From the NCBI GenBank assembly GCA_030425055.1, contig JAUHVN010000087.1, forward strand, positions 1 to 9,735: a DNA stretch of 9,735 bases, in the 5' to 3' direction. Positions within the stretch are counted from its first letter, which is position 1. Every line of letters begins with the position of its first letter. Below are positions 1-6,544 of the stretch, in pieces. Made by a program: the position numbers and the translations under genes. Source of the stretch: Actinomycetes bacterium (lineage in GTDB: Bacteria; Actinomycetota; Actinomycetes; Actinomycetales; Microbacteriaceae). Under the pieces are notes generated by a model. That model saw nothing but the letters and a program-made list of their open reading frames with translations, was not told the DNA's origin and did not search any database.

Positions 1-440
1 CCGAGCGCAACGCGATCGGCCACGGATTCGAGCGGGAGGTGCGACTCACCGAGATCGCGCGCGAGATGGGTCTGTACTGCATGGCCTACACGTGGACACC
101 CGAGGAGACGGTGAGGCTCGTCGAGGCGGGCACGCATTGCATCATCGCCCACGTCGGGGGAACCGGTGGCGGGCTGGAGCCCATCCCGCACAAGTCGGCG
201 GAGGAGACGCTGCCGGTGATCACCGAGATCCTCGAGGCCGCGAGGTCCGTCGACCCGGACGTGCTCGTGCTCGCGCACGGCGCATCGTTCGTCGACCCGG
301 AGTCGGCACGCGAGATCTACCGACACACCGCCGCGCAGGGCTACATCGGCGCGTCCAGCATCGAGCGCACGCCCGTGGAGTCGGTCGTTATGGACACGGT
401 GCGGGCATTCAGGGCCGTGCCGTTGCGGCGGCCGGCGTGA
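1..440 (+). CDS. Phosphoenolpyruvate-hydrolase-like TIM-barrel protein, C-terminal half (cut by left edge)
   Basis: The frame is open from the first complete codon (position 3) to the TGA at 438-440, giving 145 residues. The GTG at 39 is an internal valine codon rather than a start, because the frame continues upstream without a stop. The sequence matches the C-terminal half of the PEP-hydrolase-like/IGPS-like TIM-barrel family (PF09370 type, usually about 280 residues). Visible elements are the strand/loop CIIAHVGGTGGG, the helix-leading LVLAHGASFVDPES and the end motif GYIGASSIERTPVE. These align with the complete paralogue at 4613-5452 (LGHGGPFNSPES, GFYGCSAFDRIPIE). The enzymatic role of the family is poorly established and no signal or membrane segment is seen. 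In plants the same barrel is fused behind a Tm-1 domain. Here the Tm-1-like gene follows immediately, with its start overlapping this stop (GTGA), so the two products probably act together. The N-terminal half lies outside the window. Confidence 0.85.
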   Translation, partial: ERNAIGHGFEREVRLTEIAREMGLYCMAYTWTPEETVRLVEAGTHCIIAHVGGTGGGLEPIPHKSAEETLPVITEILEAARSVDPDVLVLAHGASFVDPESAREIYRHTAAQGYIGASSIERTPVESVVMDTVRAFRAVPLRRPA

Positions 441-1645
441 CCCGTCCGCCACGCGTGCTGGTGCTCGGCACGCTCGACACCAAGGGCGAGGAGTTCGCGT
501 TCCTGCGCGACCAGCTGCGCGCCGCCGGCTGCGAGCCGTGGGTGGTGGACCTGGGGATCCTCGGGGTTCCCGCGTTCGCGGCCGAGTTCCCGCGCGAGGA
601 GGTCCTGCGCCGGGCTGGCACGAGCGTCGGGGAGATGGCGACAGGCGCCCGGAGAGGCGACGCCATCGACGCCGTGATCGTCGGGGGCCGGGAGATCGTC
701 CGCGAGCTCCATGCCGAGGGCGTCATCGACGGCGTCATCGCGATGGGCGGCGGCTCGGGGACCACGGTCGGCACGACCATCATGGAGGTTCTGCCGTTCG
801 GGTTCCCGAAGCTCGTGGTCACGACGCTGTCGCACCTGCTTCCGCACGTGCACGGGGTGGACGTGGTCGTGGTGCGGACGCCGGTCGATCTGGTGGGTCT
901 CAATGCCATCACACGCGCGACGATCCGACAGGCCGCCGCCGCCATCACCGGCATGGCTCGCCTCGGCGCCCCCGACTTCGAGGCCGTCCGCAGCGTCGTG
1001 ATCACGTGTCTGGGCGTCACAACCCCCGGCGTCATGAAGGTCCGCGAGCGACTCCAGCAGCTGGGCCGCGAGGTCATCGTGCTGCACTACGAGACGCTCG
1101 AGCTCGGCACCCTCGTGGAGGCCGGCGCGGTCGGCGCCGTCCTCGACCTAACGCCGAACGAGATCACGCGCGGCATGATCCATCCTCCGGGCCCGGACGA
1201 CACGGACCGCCTGCGCGCGGTCCGCGAGCGCGGCATCCCTCTCGTCGTGGCTCCAGGGGCGTTGGACATGACCCTGCACTTCATGCCCGCGGGGGACCGG
1301 CCCGACGCGCTGGCCGACCGGCCCTACGTCGTGCATTCTCCGGACGCCACGCTGATCCGCACGACGCGCGAGGAGCAGGCTCGCCTCGGCCGTGTGCTCG
1401 GCGCGCAGCTGCAGACCGCCCGCGGAGCCGTCGCGGCCGTCCTGCCGATGGCCGGCTTCTCGATCTGGGACGCTCCCGGCAAGCCGTTCGAGCAGCCGGA
1501 TGCTCGCGAGGCTCTCGCGACCGAGCTGACGAACGCGGCGGGCGGCGTTCCCGTCGTCCGCGTCGACGCCTCGATCAACGACGACCGGTTCGCGGACGCG
1601 GTCGTGGACACTCTGCTGCAGCTGGAAGGAAGGAAGACGACATGA
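437..1645 (+). CDS. UPF0261 / Tm-1-like ATP-binding domain protein
   Basis: This 402-residue protein is close to the usual length of about 400 for UPF0261 (Tm-1-like ATP-binding domain). Family signatures are LGTLDTKGEE (residues 10-19), the glycine-rich AMGGGSGTTVGTT (102-114) followed by GFPKLVVTT, VDLVGLNAIT (150-159), ITCLGVTTPGVM (189-200), VLDLTPNE (235-242), APGALDM (272-278), LIRTT (306-310) and the C-terminal PMAGFSIWDAPGKPF (337-351). GTG at 437 is chosen because it overlaps the upstream stop and leaves only six residues before the first beta strand. No clear ribosome site precedes it, so coupling is likely; GTG 455 would remove strand 1. Plant Tm-1 uses this domain to bind ATP and a viral replication protein. 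The bacterial function is not firmly known, and a metabolic role with the adjacent TIM-barrel partner is inferred. The 216-232 region looks shorter than the family consensus I remember (about HATGxGGxAME), here HYETLELGTLVE. Expected to be cytoplasmic. Confidence 0.88.
   Translation: MTRPPRVLVLGTLDTKGEEFAFLRDQLRAAGCEPWVVDLGILGVPAFAAEFPREEVLRRAGTSVGEMATGARRGDAIDAVIVGGREIVRELHAEGVIDGVIAMGGGSGTTVGTTIMEVLPFGFPKLVVTTLSHLLPHVHGVDVVVVRTPVDLVGLNAITRATIRQAAAAITGMARLGAPDFEAVRSVVITCLGVTTPGVMKVRERLQQLGREVIVLHYETLELGTLVEAGAVGAVLDLTPNEITRGMIHPPGPDDTDRLRAVRERGIPLVVAPGALDMTLHFMPAGDRPDALADRPYVVHSPDATLIRTTREEQARLGRVLGAQLQTARGAVAAVLPMAGFSIWDAPGKPFEQPDAREALATELTNAAGGVPVVRVDASINDDRFADAVVDTLLQLEGRKTT
1624..1633 (+). 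promoter_or_regulatory. Ribosome binding site of the epimerase gene
   Basis: GGAAGGAAGG ends 8 nt before the ATG at 1642. That ATG overlaps the UPF0261 stop (ATGA). The site supports this start over the many upstream in-frame codons that lie inside the UPF0261 gene. Confidence 0.7.
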
Positions 1646-2565
1646 CCGCGAATCGGACCGTGCTGATCACGGGAGGATGCGGCGGGATCGGCCGCGAGGT
1701 CACCCGACAGCTCCAGGCCGACGGGAGGGCCGTGCGCGTCGTCGACATCGTCGCGGGTGAGGCGCCGGGCGTCGACTACGTGGTGGCGGACATCAACGAC
1801 TACGAGGCGATGGATCGCGCGACGAAGGAGGTCGCGCACGTCATTCATCTCGCGGCGATCCCGTGGGAGACCGGCGACGCCCGAGGGCTCTTCCGGGCCA
1901 ACATGCAGGGCACGTTCAACGTCATGAACGCCGCGGCGGAGAACGGCGTGCGCGGATTCGTGTTCGCTAGCACCGTAGCGACATACGGGCTGCTCCATCC
2001 GAGCCAGCCGTACCACCCGGAGTACTTCCCTGTCGACGAGCGTTCGCCGCTCATCCCCGATGGCAACTACGCCAACATGAAGATCCTCGCGGAGCAGTTC
2101 CAGATCTCCTACGCGCGCAAGTACGGGATGGACTCGATCGCGTTGCGACTGGCGACCGTGATGACCCCGGGCACGGATCAGTGGCGTCAGGTGCATGACA
2201 ACATCGGCGATCCCGAGCACGTGTTCGTCGACGGCATGACGATGCGGGAGTTCATGTGGCAGTACGTCCACGTGTACGACGTGGTGCAGGCGTTCGGGCT
2301 CGCGATCCGCTACCTGGAGGAGCATCGCGGCTTCGGCTTCGAGGCGTTCAACATCGGCGCCGAGGACGTGGCGTCGAGCATCCCGACGCTCGAGCTGCTG
2401 CGACGCTACTTCCCCGAGCTCCCCGTGCTCCGCCATCCGGTCCGATTCGTCGAGCACTCCCATGCGACGCTCTACGGCATCGACAAGGCCGTCACGGAGC
2501 TGGGGTACCGCCCGCGCTACACGTGGCGCGACCAGGTCCCGCGGACGGAGGAGGTCGCCCGATGA
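1642..2565 (+). CDS. NAD-dependent epimerase/dehydratase (extended SDR)
   Basis: A 307-residue extended short-chain dehydrogenase, typical in size for the NAD(P)-dependent nucleotide-sugar epimerase/dehydratase superfamily. The Rossmann glycine motif is TGGCGGIGRE (residues 10-19). An acidic residue after beta-2 (VVDI, D35) favours NAD over NADP. HLAA (69-72) and FASTVATYG (108-116, catalytic Ser/Thr around 110-111) follow. The active-site pair is YANMK, with Y143 and K147. The C-terminal substrate region contains FNIGAED (236-242). The family oxidises or epimerises hydroxyl groups on sugars or other polyols through a keto intermediate. Nothing here fixes the substrate, and a UDP-glucose epimerase assignment would be unjustified. 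It is translationally coupled at both ends (ATGA at 1642 and at 2562), placing it firmly in the operon. A likely role is dehydrogenation of a polyol or sugar-like intermediate, which is inferred from family and context. Confidence 0.88.
   Translation: MTANRTVLITGGCGGIGREVTRQLQADGRAVRVVDIVAGEAPGVDYVVADINDYEAMDRATKEVAHVIHLAAIPWETGDARGLFRANMQGTFNVMNAAAENGVRGFVFASTVATYGLLHPSQPYHPEYFPVDERSPLIPDGNYANMKILAEQFQISYARKYGMDSIALRLATVMTPGTDQWRQVHDNIGDPEHVFVDGMTMREFMWQYVHVYDVVQAFGLAIRYLEEHRGFGFEAFNIGAEDVASSIPTLELLRRYFPELPVLRHPVRFVEHSHATLYGIDKAVTELGYRPRYTWRDQVPRTEEVAR
2547..2555 (+). promoter_or_regulatory. Strong ribosome binding site of the ene-reductase gene
   Basis: GGAGGAGGT lies 6 nt before the ATG at 2562 and inside the end of the epimerase gene. 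It fixes the start of the flavoenzyme well downstream of earlier in-frame codons. Confidence 0.85.
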
Positions 2566-4571
2566 ACTATCCGCACCTGTTCCGCCCGATCACGATCGGC
2601 AGCACGCGGATCAAGAACCGGATCGCGATGGCGCCGGTCAACAACGCGATGCAGATGGATCCCCTCACCGGGCAGGCCACGATGACGACCGTCGACTACT
2701 TCGCCGAGCGCGCGCGTGGCGGCGTCGGCCTGATCGTCACGGGGACGATGAAGGTCGACTACGAGGTCGAGCCCTACATCGTCCAGGACACCGGGGTGCG
2801 GAAGTGGTCGTCCTTCAGCCCCCAGTCCACGATCATGTTCGCCGAGATGGTCGCGCGGGCGCACGCCTACGACGCGAAGTTCTTCTTTCAGCTCACCGCG
2901 GGACCGGGACGCGTGGCGTCTCCCGACTCCATCGACTCTGGCTTCCAGCCGATCTCCGCCTCCGCCAATCAGGCCTTCTGGCGCCCCGACGTGACCTGTC
3001 GCGCGCTGGAGACCTCGGAGGTGGAGCGGATCGTGGATGCCTACCGCAACGCGGCACGGTTCGCGCGCTCGATCGGCGCGGACGGCATCGAGGTGCACGG
3101 ACACGAGGGCTACCTCATCGATCAATTCACGACGTCGCTGTGGAATCGCCGGACGGACAAGTACGGGGGCGACCTCCGTGGGCGCATGACGTTCCCCATC
3201 GAGATCCTGGAGGCGATCAAGGAAGGGGCGGGGGACGACTTCACCGTCACCTACCGGCTGGGCGTCCGGCACTACATCGAGGCCCCGATGAAGGGCGCGC
3301 TGCACGACGATGCGCCGGAGATCGGTCGCGACATCGAGGAGTCCATCGAGGTGGCCCGCCTCCTGCAGGCGGCCGGCTACGACGGCTTCTCTCTCGACCT
3401 CGGCGCGTATGAGAGCACGTACTGGGCGCATCCGCCCTACTACTTCGAGCACGGGTTCTCGCTCGACGCGGTCGCGCGGGTAAAGCGCGAGATCGACGTC
3501 CCGGTCATGGTGGCGGGCCGGCTCGGCAAGGCGGAGCTCGCGGACCGTGCGATCGCCGAGGGCCTGACCGACATGGTCGCCCTCGGCCGTGATCTCCTGG
3601 CCGATCCGGATTGGCCGAACAAGGTGGCCCGAGATCGCGTCGACGAGATCCGGCCCTGCATCGGCTGTCACGAGGGCTGCATCGAACGGCCCACCAGCCA
3701 GGGGCTACTCATGTCGTGCACGGTGAACCCGTCCACGAGCCGGGAGCGCAACGCGCGGCTGATCCCGGTCCGCGAGCCCGGCAAGCGCATCCTGGTCGCC
3801 GGTGGCGGAGTCGCGGGGATGGAGTTCGCGCGCACCGCCGCGGCCCGCGGTCATGACGTCACGTTGTTCGAGCGCAGCGGTCAGCTGGGCGGCAATATGC
3901 TGCAGTACGGTGCACCGTCGTTCAAGAACGACATCCTCCGCCTGCTTGCCTGGTATCGCCGCGCGATCGCCGACGGGAGCGTCAAGGTCGAGTTCGGACG
4001 TGAGGTCGACGCGGGCGTAGTCGCCGAGCACGATCCAGATGTCGTCGTGGCGGCCACGGGCGCCGGATACCGCGAGGACGCGCTGGAGGGAGCCTCGCTG
4101 GAACACGTCATGCGAGCGCCCGACGTCCTGAGCGGCAACGGGATGCCCGCGGGGGACGTGGTGATCGTCGGCGGGGGAAGCCACGGCGGGGAGACTGCCC
4201 TGCTGCTAGCGAGGCGGGGCCTGCGGGTGACGATCGTCGAGCGCCAGGATGCGATCGTCACGAAGGGCATGAGCGGCATCAATCGGGAGCACCTCCTTGA
4301 CCAGTTGGGGGACCTTGGAGTGGTGCTGCGGACGGACACGCGCGCGATCCGTGTGGTCAACGGCGGGGTCGAGGTGATCTCGCCCGACCGTGCGGTCGAG
4401 AGGATCGCGGCCGACACCGTGGTGATGGCGATCGGCATGACGGCGAACGATCGCCTTTACGCGGATCTCGTCGGATCCGTCGGGGAGCTGTACCAGATCG
4501 GCGACTGCAAGGAGCCGCGGTACCTGCACGACGCGATCTTCGAGGGCTGGTTCCTCGGCCTGAACGTCTGA
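2562..4571 (+). CDS. FadH-like NADH:flavin oxidoreductase (Old Yellow Enzyme barrel + 4Fe-4S + FAD/NAD domains)
   Basis: A 669-residue protein with the full three-part layout of 2,4-dienoyl-CoA reductase / trimethylamine dehydrogenase-type enzymes. Residues about 1-355 form the FMN-binding OYE barrel: LFRPITIGSTRIKNRIAMAP at the N-terminus, HGHEGYLIDQF (179-189), NRRTDKYGG (195-203), and phosphate-site strands VMVAGR (315-320) and MVALGRDLLADPDW (338-351). Residues C366, C369, C373 and C386 form the expected CX2CX3CX12C 4Fe-4S ligand set. An FAD-binding motif, VAGGGVAGMEFAR (412-424), and an NAD(P)H motif, IVGGGSHGGETALL (535-548), follow. The C-terminal IGDC (646-649) is the usual flavin-contact motif. 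Electrons would pass from NAD(P)H through FAD and the cluster to FMN, which reduces an activated C=C bond or, in relatives, oxidises an amine. Y184 sits where E. coli FadH has its catalytic tyrosine (GSEGYLINEF). The ATG at 2562 overlaps the epimerase stop. The substrate is unknown; fatty-acid degradation is not indicated, since no CoA enzymes are nearby. Confidence 0.92.
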   Translation: MNYPHLFRPITIGSTRIKNRIAMAPVNNAMQMDPLTGQATMTTVDYFAERARGGVGLIVTGTMKVDYEVEPYIVQDTGVRKWSSFSPQSTIMFAEMVARAHAYDAKFFFQLTAGPGRVASPDSIDSGFQPISASANQAFWRPDVTCRALETSEVERIVDAYRNAARFARSIGADGIEVHGHEGYLIDQFTTSLWNRRTDKYGGDLRGRMTFPIEILEAIKEGAGDDFTVTYRLGVRHYIEAPMKGALHDDAPEIGRDIEESIEVARLLQAAGYDGFSLDLGAYESTYWAHPPYYFEHGFSLDAVARVKREIDVPVMVAGRLGKAELADRAIAEGLTDMVALGRDLLADPDWPNKVARDRVDEIRPCIGCHEGCIERPTSQGLLMSCTVNPSTSRERNARLIPVREPGKRILVAGGGVAGMEFARTAAARGHDVTLFERSGQLGGNMLQYGAPSFKNDILRLLAWYRRAIADGSVKVEFGREVDAGVVAEHDPDVVVAATGAGYREDALEGASLEHVMRAPDVLSGNGMPAGDVVIVGGGSHGGETALLLARRGLRVTIVERQDAIVTKGMSGINREHLLDQLGDLGVVLRTDTRAIRVVNGGVEVISPDRAVERIAADTVVMAIGMTANDRLYADLVGSVGELYQIGDCKEPRYLHDAIFEGWFLGLNV

Positions 4572-4596
4572 CCGCGACGCTGCGCATCGTCACGAG

Positions 4597-4602
4597 AAAG
4601 GA
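4597..4602 (+). promoter_or_regulatory. Ribosome binding site of the second TIM-barrel gene
   Basis: AAAGGA lies 10 nt before the ATG at 4613, within the 41-bp gap. This is the only junction of the six-gene run that is not a stop/start overlap. ATG 4619, two codons further on, is a possible alternative start. Confidence 0.55.
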
Positions 4603-4612
4603 AACATCTCCG

Positions 4613-5452
4613 ATGGGAATGGTATTCACAAGGACGCAGGTGCTCGCGCGGGTGCAGGAGGTGGTCGCCTCCGGTGCACCGCTGATCGCTGCGGGCCCGG
4701 CGAACGGCATCGCCGCGAAGTGCGCGGCGCTGGCAGGAGCGGACCTTATCATCAGCTCGACACTCGGGCTCAGCCGCAGCATGGGCTTCGCCACCCGCGC
4801 GGTCGGCGATTTCCGCGGCGACCGGTCTCTGGCGCTCCACCAGACGTTCTTCGAAGTCGTCCCGGACACGCCGATGATCGCCGGTTTGGATGCCAGCGAT
4901 ATCTTCAGCCTCGATCACGGGCGACTCATCGAACGGTTCGTGGCGGCCGGCGTGTCCGGGATCGCAAACATCCCGTCGTCTCAGATGTTCGGCGACGAGT
5001 TCCGCGCGGGCGCGGGCGCGACCCCCCGGCACGGCATCCATCAGGAGGCCGCGCTGATCTCCGCGGGCCGTGAGCACGACCTGTTCACGGTCGGTCTGGC
5101 GTATCGCCCGGACGACGCGCTCCTGCTCATGGACGCCGGCGCGGACCTCGTCATCGCGACTTGCGGGCACACCTCGGGGGGCAGCGCCGGATATCCGGAG
5201 CAGTCCTACGACGAGGCCACTGCCCGGATTGCGGCCGTCGTGGACGCCGTGAAGTCACGCGACCCGCTCCTGCCGTGTCTCGGCCACGGCGGGCCTTTCA
5301 ACTCACCGGAGTCAACGGAGGTGCTCTATGCGCGCACAGCCGTTGATGGCTTCTACGGGTGCTCCGCGTTCGACCGAATCCCCATCGAGCGCGCGGTGAC
5401 CGAAATCCTGCGGCAGTACAAGACGCCATGGCACGAGGGCGGCGCGCGTTGA
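4613..5452 (+). CDS. Phosphoenolpyruvate-hydrolase-like TIM-barrel protein (second, divergent copy)
   Basis: This complete 279-residue protein has the usual length of the PEP-hydrolase-like/IGPS-like TIM-barrel family (PF09370 type). Strand ends are visible through the barrel: PLIAAGPANGIAAKCA (23-38), ADLIISST (43-50), TPMIAGLDASD (86-96), GVSGIANIPSS (113-123), LFTVGLAY (157-164), ADLVIATCGHTSGG (177-190), LPCLGHGGPF (220-229) and GFYGCSAFDRIPIE (246-259). It is paralogous to the partial gene at 1-440, but the two are clearly diverged. Where I recall the family having GAGAGTGLSAK near the N-terminus, this copy has AAGPANGIAAK. The barrel fold and conserved His/Gly loops suggest an enzyme, but the reaction is not established for the family, and the name should not be read as proof of PEP hydrolysis. 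Unlike the first copy it is not next to a Tm-1-like gene; it lies between the ene-reductase and an SDR. Confidence 0.85.
   Translation: MGMVFTRTQVLARVQEVVASGAPLIAAGPANGIAAKCAALAGADLIISSTLGLSRSMGFATRAVGDFRGDRSLALHQTFFEVVPDTPMIAGLDASDIFSLDHGRLIERFVAAGVSGIANIPSSQMFGDEFRAGAGATPRHGIHQEAALISAGREHDLFTVGLAYRPDDALLLMDAGADLVIATCGHTSGGSAGYPEQSYDEATARIAAVVDAVKSRDPLLPCLGHGGPFNSPESTEVLYARTAVDGFYGCSAFDRIPIERAVTEILRQYKTPWHEGGAR
5435..5442 (+). promoter_or_regulatory. Ribosome binding site favouring the TTG start of the SDR gene
   Basis: GAGGGCGG sits about 7-9 nt before TTG 5449, and TTG overlaps the preceding stop as TTGA. The alternative in-frame ATG at 5428 has no recognisable ribosome site and would add seven residues (MARGRRA) ahead of the shared sequence. 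Confidence 0.5.
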
Positions 5453-6237
5453 CCGCGGAGGGGTTCGTCGGGTCGCTCTTCGACGTGGCAGGGCGCCACG
5501 TGCTCATCACCGGAGCTGCATCCGGGATGGGCCGGGCGATGGCGATAGCGTTTGCACGGGCGGGATCCTCCCTTGTCTTGGCAGATATCGACGAGGAAGG
5601 GCTGGCCAGCACTCTGGCGATGCTGCCTCCGGACATCCCCGTGCTGCTGCATCGCACAGACATCGCCGTCGAGGACGAGGTCGAGACGCTGTTCGCGGCG
5701 GCGAAGGCCATCGCCCCTGTCGACGTGGTGATCAACAACGCCGGGGTGCTATCCGAGTACAGCTTCTTCGAGATAACCGCGGCGCAATGGGACCGCGTGA
5801 TTGCGGTCAACCTCCGCGGGCAGATGCTTTGCATCAGGGCGGCGATGGCGGCCATGGGGACGCACGGGGGCTCGATCGTGAACATCGGCTCGGGCCCCGG
5901 CTCGCGTGGCGCCGCGATGAACGTCGCCTTCACTGCTCCGGACTACGTCGCTTCGAAGGCCGGTGTGCAGGCCATGACGCGTTTCGCCGCGCAGGACGGG
6001 GCGCGCCACGGTATCCGTGTCAACGCGATCGCCCCGGGTGCGGCAGCAACGCCAATGCATGCCCATCACCTCGAAGAGTTCGAGGCCGCCGTCGTGGGCA
6101 CCGTACCTCTCGGTCGTCTTCAGCGTGCGGACGACATCGTCGGCATGGCCATCTATCTCGCCTCGTCGGCGAGCTCCTACGTAACCGGGCAGACGTTCCA
6201 TGTCAACGGCGGTGTCCTCATGGATCCAGGGGCGTAG
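5449..6237 (+). CDS. Classical short-chain dehydrogenase/reductase (SDR)
   Basis: From TTG 5449 this is a 262-residue classical SDR (family usually about 250). Motifs are the cofactor loop TGAASGMG (21-28), an acidic residue after beta-2 (LADID, D46) suggesting NAD preference, NNAG (96-99), the structural asparagine in AVNLRG (N121), a catalytic serine in NIGSGPG (S148), and YVASK with Y166 and K170. The C-terminal GQTFHVNGG (247-255) is the usual last strand. The serine-tyrosine gap is about 18 residues rather than the usual 13, so there is a short insertion (around NVAFTAPD) at the active-site lip that may shape the substrate pocket. The start is a choice between TTG 5449 (overlapping stop, good ribosome site) and ATG 5428 (269 residues). 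The family interconverts alcohols and ketones. As the last gene of the coupled run it probably oxidises or reduces a pathway intermediate, but the substrate is unknown. Confidence 0.9.
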   Translation: MTAEGFVGSLFDVAGRHVLITGAASGMGRAMAIAFARAGSSLVLADIDEEGLASTLAMLPPDIPVLLHRTDIAVEDEVETLFAAAKAIAPVDVVINNAGVLSEYSFFEITAAQWDRVIAVNLRGQMLCIRAAMAAMGTHGGSIVNIGSGPGSRGAAMNVAFTAPDYVASKAGVQAMTRFAAQDGARHGIRVNAIAPGAAATPMHAHHLEEFEAAVVGTVPLGRLQRADDIVGMAIYLASSASSYVTGQTFHVNGGVLMDPGA

Positions 6238-6405
6238 TCATCAGACGCCGGTCGAGCGTCGTGGGCCCGTGAGGAGATGCGAACCTTGAAACGTCGCGCC
6301 CTGACAGATATATCCCGGCAGGATGGCTCGCCAGGCCGCTGCGCTCTGCACACTTTGCTGATGTCCGGCGTGAAGTACGCACGTGCCCCGCGTCATAGTT
6401 CGGAG

Positions 6406-6451
6406 AGTCCGACAGGTAGGACAATCCGGACTTTGACAGGCAGGGCTGTCA
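6406..6451 (+). repeat. Overlapping inverted and direct repeats, candidate operator
   Basis: A perfect inverted repeat TGACAG-N6-CTGTCA occupies 6434-6451 and overlaps the TTGACA hexamer at 6433-6438. Just upstream, AGTCCG (6406-6411) pairs with CGGACT (6427-6432) across 15 bases. The hexamer GACAGG occurs at 6411-6416 and again at 6435-6440, 24 bp apart, close to two helical turns. This arrangement fits a dimeric repressor or activator site overlapping a promoter. No regulator gene is in the window, so the cognate protein is unknown. Confidence 0.4.
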
Positions 6452-6517
6452 CGAGCTCAAGAGTTCTCGCGGCCAAGCTGCGTGAGCACCGCATCGGCCC
6501 ATATCACCGCAGTTGCA

Positions 6518-6527
6518 CAATCGATTG
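6518..6527 (+). repeat. 10-bp palindrome just upstream of the aldehyde dehydrogenase ribosome site
   Basis: CAATCGATTG is a perfect palindrome. It overlaps a second dyad, TCGAT-TG-ATCGA (6521-6532), and ends just before GAGGAG at 6534-6539. It could be an operator or a leader element, though a short palindrome can arise by chance. Confidence 0.3.
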
Positions 6528-6533
6528 ATCGAC

Positions 6534-6539
6534 GAGGAG
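6534..6539 (+). promoter_or_regulatory. Ribosome binding site deciding the GTG start of the aldehyde dehydrogenase
   Basis: GAGGAG lies 5 nt before GTG 6545. The earlier in-frame GTG at 6482 has no such site, and its extra 21 residues are not needed by the family, so 6545 is preferred. Confidence 0.75.
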
Positions 6540-6544
6540 TCCCT

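Larger units (their letters stand above)
6238..6544 (+). promoter_or_regulatory. 307-bp intergenic region, probable promoter region of the aldehyde dehydrogenase
   Basis: No convincing gene lies here. The stretch looks less G+C-biased than its neighbours, with AT-rich patches such as GATATATC (6307-6314). A perfect -35-like TTGACA is at 6433-6438, but no good -10 lies 16-18 bp downstream (6455-6462 reads roughly GCTCAAGA). The promoter is therefore inferred from gene spacing rather than demonstrated. No T-rich rho-independent terminator follows the SDR; only a weak GACGC/GCGTC pairing (6244-6260) is present. Two inverted repeats, listed separately, are candidate operators. Confidence 0.5.

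Noticed and set aside
538..1641. Plus-strand frame continuous with the epimerase upstream of 1642
   Set aside because: The upstream part is Arg/Gly-rich nonsense in the +1 frame of the UPF0261 gene. The epimerase starts at ATG 1642 with a good ribosome site and an ATGA overlap.
1324..3671. Long open frames on the minus strand opposite the epimerase and ene-reductase (379 and 384 codons)
   Set aside because: They are shadows of strongly G/C-third-position-biased genes. The translations are Arg/His/Asp-rich without motifs, while the plus-strand proteins have full family signatures.
6244..6260. GACGC/GCGTC pairing as a terminator for the operon
   Set aside because: The stem is only 5 bp with a 7-nt loop and no T-tract, which is too weak to call.
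6277..6528. 83-codon open frame in the intergenic region
   Set aside because: Its GAGGAG directly abuts the ATG with no spacing, the composition is Arg/Ser-rich, it has no motifs, and it runs past the preferred promoter region. It is treated as non-coding.
6482..6544. GTG 6482 as the start of the aldehyde dehydrogenase
   Set aside because: There is no ribosome site before it, and its 21 extra residues are not typical. GTG 6545 has GAGGAG at ideal spacing and gives a family-standard N-terminus.
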